Assembly: GCF_030814995.1 (NCBI RefSeq)
Contig: NZ_JAUSVX010000002.1
Location: 701,785-738,173 of the forward strand
Length of the DNA stretch: 36,389 nucleotides
Origin: Labrys wisconsinensis
GTDB taxonomy: Bacteria; Pseudomonadota; Alphaproteobacteria; Rhizobiales; Labraceae
Reading direction: 5' to 3'
Below, piece by piece: positions 8,602 to 17,033 of this stretch (the first letter of the stretch is position 1; each line of letters starts with the position of its first letter). A program made the translations under genes and the position numbers. The notes beneath the pieces are model-generated. The model was not told the origin of the DNA, did not search any database, and saw only the letters and a program-made list of their open reading frames with translations.

Positions 8602-9588
8602 ATGCAAAGCCGAACGGGCGCAGCCGCAAGTCCGGCGCAGACCGCGATGCCGCCGCTGGCAGAGCGCCATGCGAGCCTGATGGAGGGCTTCTCCCGGCGC
8701 ACGATCCGCACGAGCGGCGCCGAGATCAACGTCGCGGTCGGCGGCGAGGGCCCGCCGCTCTTGTTGCTGCACGGCAATCCCCTGACGCATGTGAGCTGGC
8801 ACCGGATCGCGCCGACCCTGGCCAGGTCCTTCACCGTGGTGGCCCCGGACCTGCGCGGCTATGGCGACAGCTCCAAGCCGGACGGTGGGCCGGACCATGC
8901 CGCCTACACCTTCCGCGCCATGGGCGAGGACGCGTTCGACGTGATGGACAGCCTCGGCTTCGACAGCTTCGCCCTGGCCGGCCACGACCGCGGGGCGCGC
9001 GTCGGCTTCCGCATGGCGCTGGACCGGCCGGAGCGCGTCAGCCGCTTCTGCGCCCTCGACATCATTCCGACCCATCATCTCCTGACCAACGTGACGCTGG
9101 GCTGGGGCCTGGAGAGCTATCACTGGTTCTTCATGGCGCAGAAGGCGCCCTTCCCCGAGCGGCTGATCTGCGCCGACCTCGACTATTACATCCAGTACAA
9201 GCTCAACAAGAAAGGCGTCGGCCTCGAGATCTTCACGCCGGAGGCCCTGGCCGAATATGCCCGCTGCACCACGCCCGCGCAGATCCATGCGGTGTGCGAG
9301 GACTACCGGGCGACGGTGACGCTCGACCTCGCCATGGACAGCACCGATTTCGGCAAGCGCAGGATCGGCTGCCCGGTGCTGGTGCTGTGGGGCAGCAACA
9401 GCCATGTCGGCCGCCACCTCAAGCCGATCGAGGCCTGGTCGCCCTGGGCCGAGGACCTCAGGGGCTGGGCCATCCCGACCGGGCACTATCCGGCGGAGCA
9501 CCGGCCCGACCTCGTCTACGAAAGCTTCTGGACCTTCTTCAACGGCGGCGAGCCCCGGCCCTATTCGGCCGCGCGGGATGCCGCATAG
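8602..9588 (+). CDS. Fluoroacetate/haloacetate dehalogenase-like alpha/beta hydrolase
   Basis: 328 residues; ATG 8602 follows GGGAGG at good spacing. The alpha/beta-hydrolase layout is clear: HGNP oxyanion loop, DLRGYGDSSKP, nucleophile Asp129 in GHDRGAR, acid Asp153, and base His295 in TGHY. Fluoroacetate dehalogenase residues as I recall them (Asp110, Arg111, Arg114, Asp134, His155, Trp156, Tyr219, His280) map onto Asp129, Arg130, Arg133, Asp153, His174, Trp175, Tyr235 and His295 with nearly constant offsets. The enzyme would hydrolyse haloacetate to glycolate, but epoxide-hydrolase-like relatives share the fold. No halide transporter or glycolate gene is adjacent. The N-terminus is about 19 residues longer than the classical enzyme. 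Confidence 0.82.
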   Translation: MQSRTGAAASPAQTAMPPLAERHASLMEGFSRRTIRTSGAEINVAVGGEGPPLLLLHGNPLTHVSWHRIAPTLARSFTVVAPDLRGYGDSSKPDGGPDHAAYTFRAMGEDAFDVMDSLGFDSFALAGHDRGARVGFRMALDRPERVSRFCALDIIPTHHLLTNVTLGWGLESYHWFFMAQKAPFPERLICADLDYYIQYKLNKKGVGLEIFTPEALAEYARCTTPAQIHAVCEDYRATVTLDLAMDSTDFGKRRIGCPVLVLWGSNSHVGRHLKPIEAWSPWAEDLRGWAIPTGHYPAEHRPDLVYESFWTFFNGGEPRPYSAARDAA

Positions 9589-9655
9589 CGCCGGCGCGTC
9601 CCGGACTTTCGCAACGCCGCCGCCCGGCAGCGGCCTGACCCCGGGCCCCGGCCGG

Positions 9656-10600
9656 TCAAAGCCATGCCTTGATCTGTTGATCCGTGAGGTTCGCACCACA
9701 CAAGATGGTCGCGACGCGGCTGCCGTTCAGCGCAGACGCTTGTGCGAGAACGGCTGCGAGCCCCGCCGCTCCGGCCGGCTCGACGAGGCGGTTCCATGTT
9801 TCATGGGCGAACCGCATCGCATCCAGAATCTGGTCGTCATCGACGAGAACGACGTCGTCGATGGTTTCCTTGAGCCATGCGATCGCCGACGGCACGGGAT
9901 TCCGGACAGCAATTCCGTCGGCGATCGTGCAAGCCTCGCGGGTCGAGATCACTTCACCCGCCTTGTAGGACAGAGCCATGCAGGGCGCGCCCTTTGCGGC
10001 AACGGCGACGACCCTTGTCAGCGGCGATCTCGACTTGAACCAGCACCCTATTCCGGCCGCCAGCGCACCGTTGCCGAGCGGAATGAAAGCTGCGTCGATA
10101 TCTTCGACCTCTTCGGTCAGTTCCGCCGCGATCGTTCCAGCCCCTTCCGCGATGGCTGCGCTCGCACCGTCCTCGACGAACTGCAGATTCCGTTCGCCGG
10201 CGTAGGTCTTGGCGGCTTCCTTGGCAGCGTCGAAGTCCTCCCCGACGAGAAGGACCTCCGCCCCAAACCTGCGCATGGCATCGATCTTCAGCGGATTGGC
10301 CTTCAGGCTCGCGAAGACGACCAGAGGTCGCCCATGCCGCGCGGCATTATAGGCAAGCCCCTGACCAAAGTTCCCGGCCGATGCCGTGACCAGAGGCGCT
10401 CCGGCGTCGGTGAGATCTGCGCAAAAATACCCTGTACCGCGCCCCTTGAAGCTGCGGATCGGGTTGTCCGTTTCGTCCTTTGCGACGAGGGACAGCGCCA
10501 GCCTTTCGGAATGCAGCAGGCTGGTGTTCAGAAAGATCGGATCGATGCGCCTGCGCGCATCCTCGATGTTCGTGGCTGAGAGAGGCGCTTGTTTTGTCAT
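9656..10600 (-). CDS. PLP-dependent threonine/serine dehydratase-like enzyme (fold type II)
   Basis: 314 residues, in the size range of serine racemase and catabolic threonine dehydratase without a regulatory ACT domain. The PLP Schiff-base lysine is Lys52 in RSFKGRG. The substrate/PLP loop SAGNFG is at 74-79 and a glycine-rich phosphate loop (PLGNGALAAGIG) follows. The family eliminates water from beta-hydroxy amino acids, giving 2-oxo acids and ammonia; 3-hydroxyaspartate dehydratases belong here too. It is divergent from an Lrp/AsnC regulator over an 89-bp gap with two palindromes, so it is probably that regulator's target. By eye its third codon positions are less GC-rich than those of its neighbours. 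No strong ribosome-binding site precedes ATG 10600. Confidence 0.85.
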   Translation of the reverse strand: MTKQAPLSATNIEDARRRIDPIFLNTSLLHSERLALSLVAKDETDNPIRSFKGRGTGYFCADLTDAGAPLVTASAGNFGQGLAYNAARHGRPLVVFASLKANPLKIDAMRRFGAEVLLVGEDFDAAKEAAKTYAGERNLQFVEDGASAAIAEGAGTIAAELTEEVEDIDAAFIPLGNGALAAGIGCWFKSRSPLTRVVAVAAKGAPCMALSYKAGEVISTREACTIADGIAVRNPVPSAIAWLKETIDDVVLVDDDQILDAMRFAHETWNRLVEPAGAAGLAAVLAQASALNGSRVATILCGANLTDQQIKAWL

Positions 10601-10621
10601 GAGGAGACATTATGAATTCTC

Positions 10622-10668
10622 TACGCGGAAAAACCGCGTATAAATCAGGCTCATAGCGGATTTTCCGC
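10622..10668. promoter_or_regulatory. Pair of inverted-repeat operators between dehydratase and Lrp/AsnC gene
   Basis: Site A (10622-10640) is a perfect TACGCGG-N5-CCGCGTA palindrome. Site B (10656-10668) is GCGGA-TTT-TCCGC. Both contain GCGGAAAA(A/T)CCGC, on opposite strands. Their centres (10631 and 10662) are 31 bp apart, about three helical turns. This fits cooperative binding by an Lrp/AsnC octamer on one DNA face, controlling both divergent genes. The binding protein is inferred from position. Confidence 0.72.
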
Positions 10669-10689
10669 ATCTATGGTCGAGCGCACGCC

Positions 10690-11151
10690 ATGGACGACAT
10701 CGACCGCACCATTCTTTCGATCCTCCAGGAGACCGCCGACGTTCCCGGCAAGGTCATTGCTGACACCGTCAATCTTTCCACCTCGGCCGTCGAACGCCGA
10801 ATCAGCAAACTGAAGCAGGATGGGGTCATCGAGAAGATCGTGGCGGTGGTCAGTCCGAAAGCCGTCGATCGCACCTTGTCCATTCTGGTCGAGCTGGAAA
10901 TCCAGAACGAACATCGACACACGCTGGAGCAATTCCAGCGGTGGTTGGATCGTGCGCCTGAAGTTCAATCCTGCTGGTATGTCACCGGCGACGTCGACTT
11001 TGTCCTGCTGGTGGTTGTCCGCAACCTCGAAGAATACAATGCCTTTGTCGATCGGCTCATGAATGAACAACAGGCGCTCGTGCGAAAATACAAGAGCCTG
11101 ATCGCGCTCAAAACGATCAAGCATGGCTTGGAGCTTTCCGTCCACGCGTGA
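10690..11151 (+). CDS. Lrp/AsnC family transcriptional regulator
   Basis: 153 residues, the usual length. It begins MDDIDRTILSILQ, the classic Lrp start, with a winged HTH at about residues 5-60 (recognition region STSAVERRISKLKQDGVI). A RAM/AsnC ligand domain follows (WYVTGDVDFVLLVV at about 97-110). Lrp/AsnC proteins bind amino acids and often control an adjacent amino-acid enzyme. Here the divergent PLP dehydratase is the obvious target, so the effector may be its hydroxy-amino-acid substrate. Two matched palindromes lie in the shared promoter region. Confidence 0.93.
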   Translation: MDDIDRTILSILQETADVPGKVIADTVNLSTSAVERRISKLKQDGVIEKIVAVVSPKAVDRTLSILVELEIQNEHRHTLEQFQRWLDRAPEVQSCWYVTGDVDFVLLVVVRNLEEYNAFVDRLMNEQQALVRKYKSLIALKTIKHGLELSVHA

Positions 11152-11290
11152 CGGCTCTTCGCGGCGATCTCGACGAAATCGATTCGACTGTTCCGACGGA
11201 GATGGAAGCGACGATAAGAATTGACGTGGCCAGATCACCGGCATGAGGTCGCGGCGATCGTTTTCGGCTCAACCACCCCAGGGCTCGGCC

Positions 11291-11617
11291 ATGAAGAACA
11301 TTCAGGTCATCGACGGTGCCGACAACTGCACCTTCAGCATCTTCCAGGCTACGAATGCGGAATTCGCTTTGCTTTTCCCGGCCGAGGGGCAGGATCTTCA
11401 ATTTGCCGAAGACCTCGACGCACAGGCCCTGAACGCGCTCGGGCCGGTCTGGGATCGTCCCATCCCCAAGCGGGACGTCCAGGGCATCCACGGGACCTTG
11501 TTCTACGGCTTTGCCGGCAAGCGCAGCCATTTTCCGGCGTCGAAGCAGGAGGCGGACTGGCCGGCGGACGCTCTCAATCCGGCGCAACGACGTCGGCATG
11601 TCCGAGGTCCTCGATAG
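11291..11617 (+). CDS. Conserved hypothetical small protein
   Basis: 108 residues from ATG 11291 (MKNIQVIDGADNCTF). An upstream in-frame ATG at 11243 gives a less protein-like N-terminus. It has no signal peptide or membrane helix. It is acidic in its first half and contains KRDVQGIHGTLFYGF followed by a basic C-terminus (RRRHVRG). I recall similar small proteins in Rhizobiales but know of no function. It converges on the dehydrogenase gene with only 13 bp between stops. A promoter was not identified in the 139-base gap before it. Confidence 0.6.
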   Translation: MKNIQVIDGADNCTFSIFQATNAEFALLFPAEGQDLQFAEDLDAQALNALGPVWDRPIPKRDVQGIHGTLFYGFAGKRSHFPASKQEADWPADALNPAQRRRHVRGPR

Positions 11618-11630
11618 GCCCGGCTGTCGT

Positions 11631-12722
11631 CTATGCGAGATCTGCCGCCGCCTCCCGCTCGATCGCTCCGACGATGGCATCCGTCATGCCTTGCGTGCCG
11701 GTGGCGCCGCCGATGTCGCCGGTGCGGGTCTGCGGCGAAGCCAGCGCCGTCGCGATGGCGCGCTGCATCAGCGCCGCGGCCGTCACGGCTTCGCCGACGC
11801 CCCGGTTGAGCCCGAGCCATTCCAGCATCATCCGGGTGGATTCGATCATCGCATAGGGATTGGCGATGCCCTTGCCGGCAATGTCGGGGGCCGAGCCGTG
11901 CGTCGCCTGCGCCATGGCGATGTCGCCCTCGCCGATGCACAGGCCCGGCGCCATGCCGAGGCCGCCGACCAGGCCGGCCGCCTCGTCGGACAGGATGTCG
12001 CCGAACATGTTGGTGGTCACCACCACGTCGAAAATCTGCGGCTCGCGCACCAGGCGCATGGCGAAGGTATCGACGATGACCTCGTCGACCGCGACGTCGG
12101 GAAACTCGCGCGCGGCGCGGTAGCACTCCTCCACGAACATGCCGCAGCCGAGCTTGAACACGGTGTTCTTGTGGACCAGCGTCAGCTTCTTGCGCCGCGA
12201 GCGGGCGATGGCGAGCGCCGCCCTGGCGACGCGGTAGCTGCCGGCGCGGGTAATGACGCGGACCGAGATGGTGACGTCCTCGGTCGGGCGGAACTCGCCG
12301 CAGCCGGCGACGACGTTGCGGTCCGGCTGGAAGCCCTCGTTGTTCTCGCGCACGATGACGAGGTCGATGTCGTCGCGCAGGGCGCCGAGGCCGGGGAAGG
12401 CGCGGGTCGGGCGCACATTGGCGAAGAGGCCGAAATGCTTGCGCATGATCGGGTGCGGATTGATCGCACCCGGCCCCTTGGGATAGGCCTGATGGCCGAT
12501 CGGCCCGAGGATGAAGCCGTCCATGCCGGACAGCGCTTCGAGGGTGCCTTCCGGCAAGGTCGAGCCGTGGCTGTCGAGAGCGCGGCGCCCGATCGGCATC
12601 GGCCTCCAGTCGATGGCAAGGCCGGCGCGGGCCGAGGCGGCGCGGGCGACGCGCACGGCCGCCGGCACGATCTCGTGGCCGATATCGTCCCCCTCGAGGA
12701 CGCCGATGGTGAGAGGAGCCAT
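11631..12722 (-). CDS. Isocitrate/isopropylmalate dehydrogenase family protein
   Basis: 363 residues with the superfamily signatures: GDDIGHEIV at the N-terminus, NVRPTRAFPGL (substrate arginines), VRENNEGF, KNTVFKLG, and TNMFGDILSDEAAGL with HGSAPDIAGKG. It is clearly a different branch from the ttuC-like paralogue at 6185-7258. The family oxidises 2-hydroxy-dicarboxylates with loss of CO2. It follows prpD1 by only 11 nt, so the two are one operon. Substrate cannot be assigned; isopropylmalate synthesis is unlikely because no leu genes are near and the context is catabolic. Confidence 0.85.
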   Translation of the reverse strand: MAPLTIGVLEGDDIGHEIVPAAVRVARAASARAGLAIDWRPMPIGRRALDSHGSTLPEGTLEALSGMDGFILGPIGHQAYPKGPGAINPHPIMRKHFGLFANVRPTRAFPGLGALRDDIDLVIVRENNEGFQPDRNVVAGCGEFRPTEDVTISVRVITRAGSYRVARAALAIARSRRKKLTLVHKNTVFKLGCGMFVEECYRAAREFPDVAVDEVIVDTFAMRLVREPQIFDVVVTTNMFGDILSDEAAGLVGGLGMAPGLCIGEGDIAMAQATHGSAPDIAGKGIANPYAMIESTRMMLEWLGLNRGVGEAVTAAALMQRAIATALASPQTRTGDIGGATGTQGMTDAIVGAIEREAAADLA

Positions 12723-12733
12723 GCGCGCTGCCC

Positions 12734-14149
12734 TCAGCCGGCCCGGATGACGAGCGCCATCAGCGGCGCGATCGAAGGCAGCGTCTCGAGGTCGCGCACC
12801 CGCGCCACCACTTCGTCCGCCGCGGCCCGGCCGAGCCGGGCATGCCCGGCGCAGTCGCGGAACTTGTCGGCGACCTCCTCGTAGCTCATCGGATCGGCCG
12901 GGCTGCCCTTGCCGAAATCGGCCCGGCCGTGGACGGTGCGGCCGTTGCGCAGGGAGATGTCGATGATCGTCGTCATCTTGTGATAGCCGGCCCGCTCGGC
13001 CTCCTCGTCGACGACGAAGTCGATCCTTTCGATCATCGCCTTGACATCGGGACGCTGCGTCGTGGGGTCGGTGAACTCGGCCAGGCCCGCCCTGCCCTCC
13101 AGCAACAGGATGGCCATGCAGAACTCCATCGAGAACTTGGCCTGCAATTCGTCATGCGGGCGATGATGGATCAGGGCGTTCGGCATGTTCGAATTGGTGC
13201 CGACGCGCACGCGCTCCACGTCCGCTACCTCGATGCCGTTCTCGCGGATCAGGCGCAGCATCTCGGTCATGCCGGGATGGGTCAGCGAGCCGGATGGGTG
13301 CGGCTTGATCGAGATGCCGGGGTCGGCGAAGGTCCAGGGCGCGCCGAGGCGGCCATGGATGGCGGCGAGGTCGTAGCCGCCGCCGGCCGCCCGGAAGAAG
13401 CCGCGCGGCGCCTCCAGGATCCTGTCCGTCGCCGTCCAGCCATAGCCGGCGAACTGCGCCGCCGCGACGCCGCTCTCCGAGGCGCGGCCGGCATGGAAGG
13501 GCTTGGTCATCGTGCCGAAATTCTCGCGCAGGCCGGCCGACTGACTGCCGGCGATCGACAGGGCCCGCGCCGTGGTCTCGCGGTCGAAGCCCATCAGCGC
13601 CGCGCTGGCGGCGGCGGCGGCGAAGGTGCCGCAGGTGGCGGTGGCGTGGAAGCCGGTCTGGTAGTGGCGCGGATCGATCGCCTCGGCAATCTTGCACTCG
13701 ACCTCGACGCCGAGATGGTAGGCGAGCATGACGTCGCGGCCCGAGGCGCCGGTGAGCTCGCCGACGGCGAGCGCGGCCGGCAGGGCCGGCGCCGTCGGAT
13801 GGGTCAGGAGGCCATAGACGCGGTCGGCGGCGACGGCGAGCTGGGTGTCGTCATAGTCGTCGGCATGGATGCCGACGCCGTTGGCGAAGGCGGCGAAGCG
13901 CGGCGCCACCTTGCGGCCGCCGCCGATCACGGTCGCGGCGCCCGCGGCGAGGCCGAGCTCGTCGAGATGCCGGCGCACCAGCGCGCCGCTCTGGGCCACC
14001 GAGCCGGACAGGGCGAGGCCGATGCCGTCCAGAATGGATTTCTTGCCGAGGGCGACGACCGCCTCGGGCAGGTCGTCCGCCTTCGTGCTCACGACGAAGT
14101 CGGCGACATGGTTGGTGAGTTCGACGCCGGCGCGGGCGATATCCTGCAT
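12734..14149 (-). CDS. MmgE/PrpD family protein 1
   Basis: 471 residues from ATG 14149, preceded by AGAGGAAGG; a longer open frame exists but would extend toward the operator region. The N-terminal all-helical MmgE/PrpD domain holds the family motif as IHADDYDDTQ, then HPTAPALPAALAVGE. The C-terminal lid domain carries KPHPSGSLTHPGM and AKFSMEFCMA. Family members include 2-methylcitrate dehydratase, cis-aconitate decarboxylase and iminodisuccinate epimerase; all act on polycarboxylates without a metal. It is the first gene of a two-gene operon with the dehydrogenase at 11631-12722 and has a GntR-type operator 164 bp upstream. Exact reaction unknown. Confidence 0.88.
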   Translation of the reverse strand: MQDIARAGVELTNHVADFVVSTKADDLPEAVVALGKKSILDGIGLALSGSVAQSGALVRRHLDELGLAAGAATVIGGGRKVAPRFAAFANGVGIHADDYDDTQLAVAADRVYGLLTHPTAPALPAALAVGELTGASGRDVMLAYHLGVEVECKIAEAIDPRHYQTGFHATATCGTFAAAAASAALMGFDRETTARALSIAGSQSAGLRENFGTMTKPFHAGRASESGVAAAQFAGYGWTATDRILEAPRGFFRAAGGGYDLAAIHGRLGAPWTFADPGISIKPHPSGSLTHPGMTEMLRLIRENGIEVADVERVRVGTNSNMPNALIHHRPHDELQAKFSMEFCMAILLLEGRAGLAEFTDPTTQRPDVKAMIERIDFVVDEEAERAGYHKMTTIIDISLRNGRTVHGRADFGKGSPADPMSYEEVADKFRDCAGHARLGRAAADEVVARVRDLETLPSIAPLMALVIRAG

Positions 14150-14312
14150 GGCCTTCCTCTCGCAGCGGGCGCGGCCGCGGGGATCACCCGCCGAGCCGTC
14201 GCACCAAGGTCTCCAGGCGCCGCAAGGCGCCCGAGCGCGGTGGCGAAGCGTCATGCCGAGACGGCAACACGCTCCGTCGCCTTCTCAGGGAAAGTGGACC
14301 TACGAATGGTAA

Positions 14313-14324
14313 ACTGTCAACAAT
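14313..14324. promoter_or_regulatory. GntR-type operator 2, upstream of prpD1
   Basis: ACTGTCAACAAT; the reverse complement ATTGTTGACAGT differs by one base from operators 1 and 3. On the minus strand it contains TTGACA pointing at prpD1, so it may overlap a -35 box. It lies between the prpD1 start (14149) and the gntR1 stop (14346). Confidence 0.65.
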
Positions 14325-14345
14325 TTTCTGACGACAACGCGATCC

Positions 14346-15053
14346 CTAACGCTTCGCCGGGCTTCGCGCCAGCGCGGCCCGGTGCGTGCGCTGCATGCCG
14401 TTGACGATATGGGCGCGGCCGGCGGCGAAGGCGCGCGCGGCATCATGCGCCGCGACGGCGTCGAGAAGGGCGCGATGCTCGGCATTCGAGACGTCGAGCA
14501 CGTCGCCGCTCGACAGGGCGCGGTAGCGCTGGATGTGCAGCTCACGGGCGAGGCTGAGATAGATCTGCGCCAGGCGGGCATTGCCGCACATCCGCGCCAC
14601 CTCCGAATGGAACTCGAGGTTGACCGGATAGTACTGGCTGACCTCGCCCAGCCTGGCGAGCTCGTCCATGCGGTCGACCAGGGCCCTGAGCTTGGCGACC
14701 TCGGGCTCGGTGATGCGCTCGGCGAGCAGCATGGCCATGCAGGCGAAGACACCTGCCCGCGCTTCGGAGACCTCGCGGGCCTCGCTCTCGCTGAGCTCGC
14801 GGACGAAGAAGCCGCGGTTGGGGATGATCTGGATCAGGCCGAGGGCGGCGAGCGCGCTGCAGGCCTCGCGGATCGGCCCGCGGCTGACGCCGAGGCGCTG
14901 GGCGAGGGCGTTCTCGTTGATGCGCTCGTTCGGCGTGAACTCACCCTCGACGATCATCCGCTCGATCTCGGCCTGCACCACGTTGGCGAGCGAGCGCGTG
15001 CGCAGGAAATCGATCGGGGAGAAGCTCGGCGCGTCGGCGGGGCTGTCGCTCAT
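14346..15053 (-). CDS. GntR family regulator 1 (FadR subfamily, FCD domain)
   Basis: 235 residues from ATG 15053, preceded by GGGAGAG; a weaker in-frame start at 15089 adds 12 residues. An N-terminal winged HTH (about 20-80: FTPNERINENALAQRLGVSRGPIREA) is followed by an FCD ligand domain with likely metal/ligand histidines in NLEFH and NAEHRALL. It is closely related to the second regulator at 20566-21249: both share NEN.LA.R..VSRGP, NRG..VR, YYP.NL.FH and VSN.EHR. FCD regulators of this type are usually repressors released by carboxylic acids. It sits downstream of operator 2, and the TGTTGACA palindromes are its probable targets. Confidence 0.92.
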   Translation of the reverse strand: MSDSPADAPSFSPIDFLRTRSLANVVQAEIERMIVEGEFTPNERINENALAQRLGVSRGPIREACSALAALGLIQIIPNRGFFVRELSESEAREVSEARAGVFACMAMLLAERITEPEVAKLRALVDRMDELARLGEVSQYYPVNLEFHSEVARMCGNARLAQIYLSLARELHIQRYRALSSGDVLDVSNAEHRALLDAVAAHDAARAFAAGRAHIVNGMQRTHRAALARSPAKR

Positions 15054-15287
15054 GGCCTGCTCTCCCGCCGGATCGCCGGAACACGGCACCGCGCGGCCGG
15101 CGATGTGTATCCTTCATGTCCACCGCCCATGTCCGGATCCCCCTTCTTCAACGGCGAGGCCAGCACTGCGATCGACTCCTGTTCCCGATGCGTTGCCAGC
15201 CATCACTCGGATGGTGCCGCATCTTGTCAAGCGCCGGGCGAGATTTCATGTGTCCGAGCTCCGAAACGGCGGCCGGGCCGGGCGGCC

Positions 15288-17033
15288 TCAGGTCGTCCCC
15301 TCCCTGGCGCCCGGCCCGCCCAGGACCGGCACCCGGTTGGCGATGAAGACGACGGTGAAGGAGACGACGAGAAGCAGGATGCCGAGCACCGAGATCGCGC
15401 CGAAATCGCCGCTTTCGTTGAGATCGTAGATGATCACCGAGACCAGCTTGGTGTTGGCCGTCGTCAGGAGGATGGTCGCCGACAATTCGCGGATGGTGCC
15501 GATGAAGACGAAGCACCAGGCCGCGACGATGTTGGTGCGCAGGAGCGGCGCCGTGATCTGCCACAGGCTCCTGAGGCGCGTGGCGCCGAGGATGCGGCTC
15601 GCCTCCTCCAATTCCGGATGCACGCCGCTGAAGGCGGCCGAGAGCTGCTGGTAGCCGGCCGGCAGCTCCAGGGTGAGAAAGGCGATCAGCAGGATCCACA
15701 GCGTGCCGTAGAGGCGGAACGTCGGATTGGCATAGGCCAGGAACAGGCCGACGCCGAGCACGATGCCGGGGACGGCGATCGGGGCGGTGGCGAGCAGGCC
15801 GAGCCAGCTCGTGCCGGCGACCGGGCGCCGCGCCACGAGATAGGCGATGACGAGCGCCATGGCCGTGGCGATGGTCGCCGTCATCAGGCCGAGCACCAGC
15901 GTGTTCCAGATGGCGAGCCGCGTGCTGGAGAAGTCGAACAGCACGAACTCGAAATTGTGCAGCGTCAGGCTCTCCCACGTCAGCGGCTCGGCGATGGTGT
16001 GGGTCAGCGCCGTCTTCAGGAGCGCCGCATAGGGGAAGATCACGGTGAGGCAGAGGATCAGGACGACATAGGCCCAGGCGAGCCAGGCCCAGCGCCCGAG
16101 CCGCACGCGGCGCGCCGCGCCGCTCTTGCCGCCGAGCACGGTATAGCCGCGGCGGCCGAGCAGCCATTTCTGCCCCTGCAGCAGGAGCACCGTGACGACG
16201 AGCAGCGGCAGGGCGCTGGCGGCCGCGAGGTCGAGGCGCGGCGGGAACTGGAAGAAGCTCCAGATCTTGGTGGTGATGACGTGGAAGCCGGCCGGCAGGG
16301 CGAGGATCGCCGGCGAGCCGAACATGGTCAGCGCCTGCACCACGGCGACCAGCGAGCCGGCCAGCATTGCCGGCAGCACCATCGGCAGGGTGATGCGCCT
16401 GAGCGTCGCGCCCGGCCTGGCGCCAAGGATGGCGGAGGCCTCCTCCAGGTCCGACGGCACCCTGTCCAGGGCATTGGCCACCAGGGTGAAGACGAAGGGG
16501 AAGGAGTAGCAGGTGACGGCGAAGACCAGGCCGGGGAAGGAGAAGATGTTGAAGAGGTAGTCGGAGGGATCGGCGCCGAAGGCCCAGCGGTAGATTGCGT
16601 TGAGGATGCCGCTGTTCGGCGCCGCCAGCATCTCCCAGGCAAGGGCGCCGAGGAAGGGCGGCGTGACGAAGGAGGCGGTGACGAGGCTGCGGATGAAGCG
16701 CCGCCCCGGCATGTCGGTGCGCGCCACCAGCCAGGCGAGCGGGGTTGCGACCAGGCAGGAGAAGAAGCCGACGCCGGCGGCCAGCGCGAGCGCGATCAGG
16801 AAGGCGCGCCGGATGGCCGGATCGACCAGCAGGCGGCCGAAATTGGCCAGCGTCGGCATGCCGCTCTTGTCGACCAGGCTGTACCAGGCCAGCCAGAACA
16901 GCGGCAGCAGGACCAGCACGCACAGGATGGCGGCGAGCAGGAGGAACAGCGGTGTCGAGAGATCGAGACGCCGCGCCGGCCTGCCGCCCGCGCCGCCGAG
17001 GGTCAGTGTGGTGCTGGTCACCGTCTGCCTCAT
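15288..17033 (-). CDS. Fused double permease of an Fbp-type ABC transporter
   Basis: 581 residues with about 12 membrane segments arranged as two binding-protein-dependent permease modules in one chain. Each has its own EAA loop: EEASAILGARPGATLRRITLP in the first half and EEASRILGATRLRSLWQIT in the second. This fused layout is typical of FbpB-like iron permeases and related importers. The start ATG 17033 overlaps the stop of the binding protein (ATGA). It is the last gene of the ATPase, binding protein, permease operon. Substrate is not shown by the permease; the surrounding organic-acid genes make a carboxylate or a metal-carboxylate complex plausible. Confidence 0.9.
   Translation of the reverse strand: MRQTVTSTTLTLGGAGGRPARRLDLSTPLFLLLAAILCVLVLLPLFWLAWYSLVDKSGMPTLANFGRLLVDPAIRRAFLIALALAAGVGFFSCLVATPLAWLVARTDMPGRRFIRSLVTASFVTPPFLGALAWEMLAAPNSGILNAIYRWAFGADPSDYLFNIFSFPGLVFAVTCYSFPFVFTLVANALDRVPSDLEEASAILGARPGATLRRITLPMVLPAMLAGSLVAVVQALTMFGSPAILALPAGFHVITTKIWSFFQFPPRLDLAAASALPLLVVTVLLLQGQKWLLGRRGYTVLGGKSGAARRVRLGRWAWLAWAYVVLILCLTVIFPYAALLKTALTHTIAEPLTWESLTLHNFEFVLFDFSSTRLAIWNTLVLGLMTATIATAMALVIAYLVARRPVAGTSWLGLLATAPIAVPGIVLGVGLFLAYANPTFRLYGTLWILLIAFLTLELPAGYQQLSAAFSGVHPELEEASRILGATRLRSLWQITAPLLRTNIVAAWCFVFIGTIRELSATILLTTANTKLVSVIIYDLNESGDFGAISVLGILLLVVSFTVVFIANRVPVLGGPGAREGTT

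Noticed and set aside
8390-8629. Small minus-strand open frame containing MAGFVPAIHA
   Set aside because: Produced by translating the REP-like palindrome; not a gene.
9636-9658. Possible terminator hairpin (TGACC/GGTCA) between the dehalogenase and dehydratase genes
   Set aside because: The stem is only five perfect pairs, overlaps the dehydratase stop and has no T-run.
15223-15231. CTTGTCAAG upstream of gntR1, as a fifth operator
   Set aside because: Shares only TTGTCAA with the others and lacks the ACAAT arm; too weak to count.
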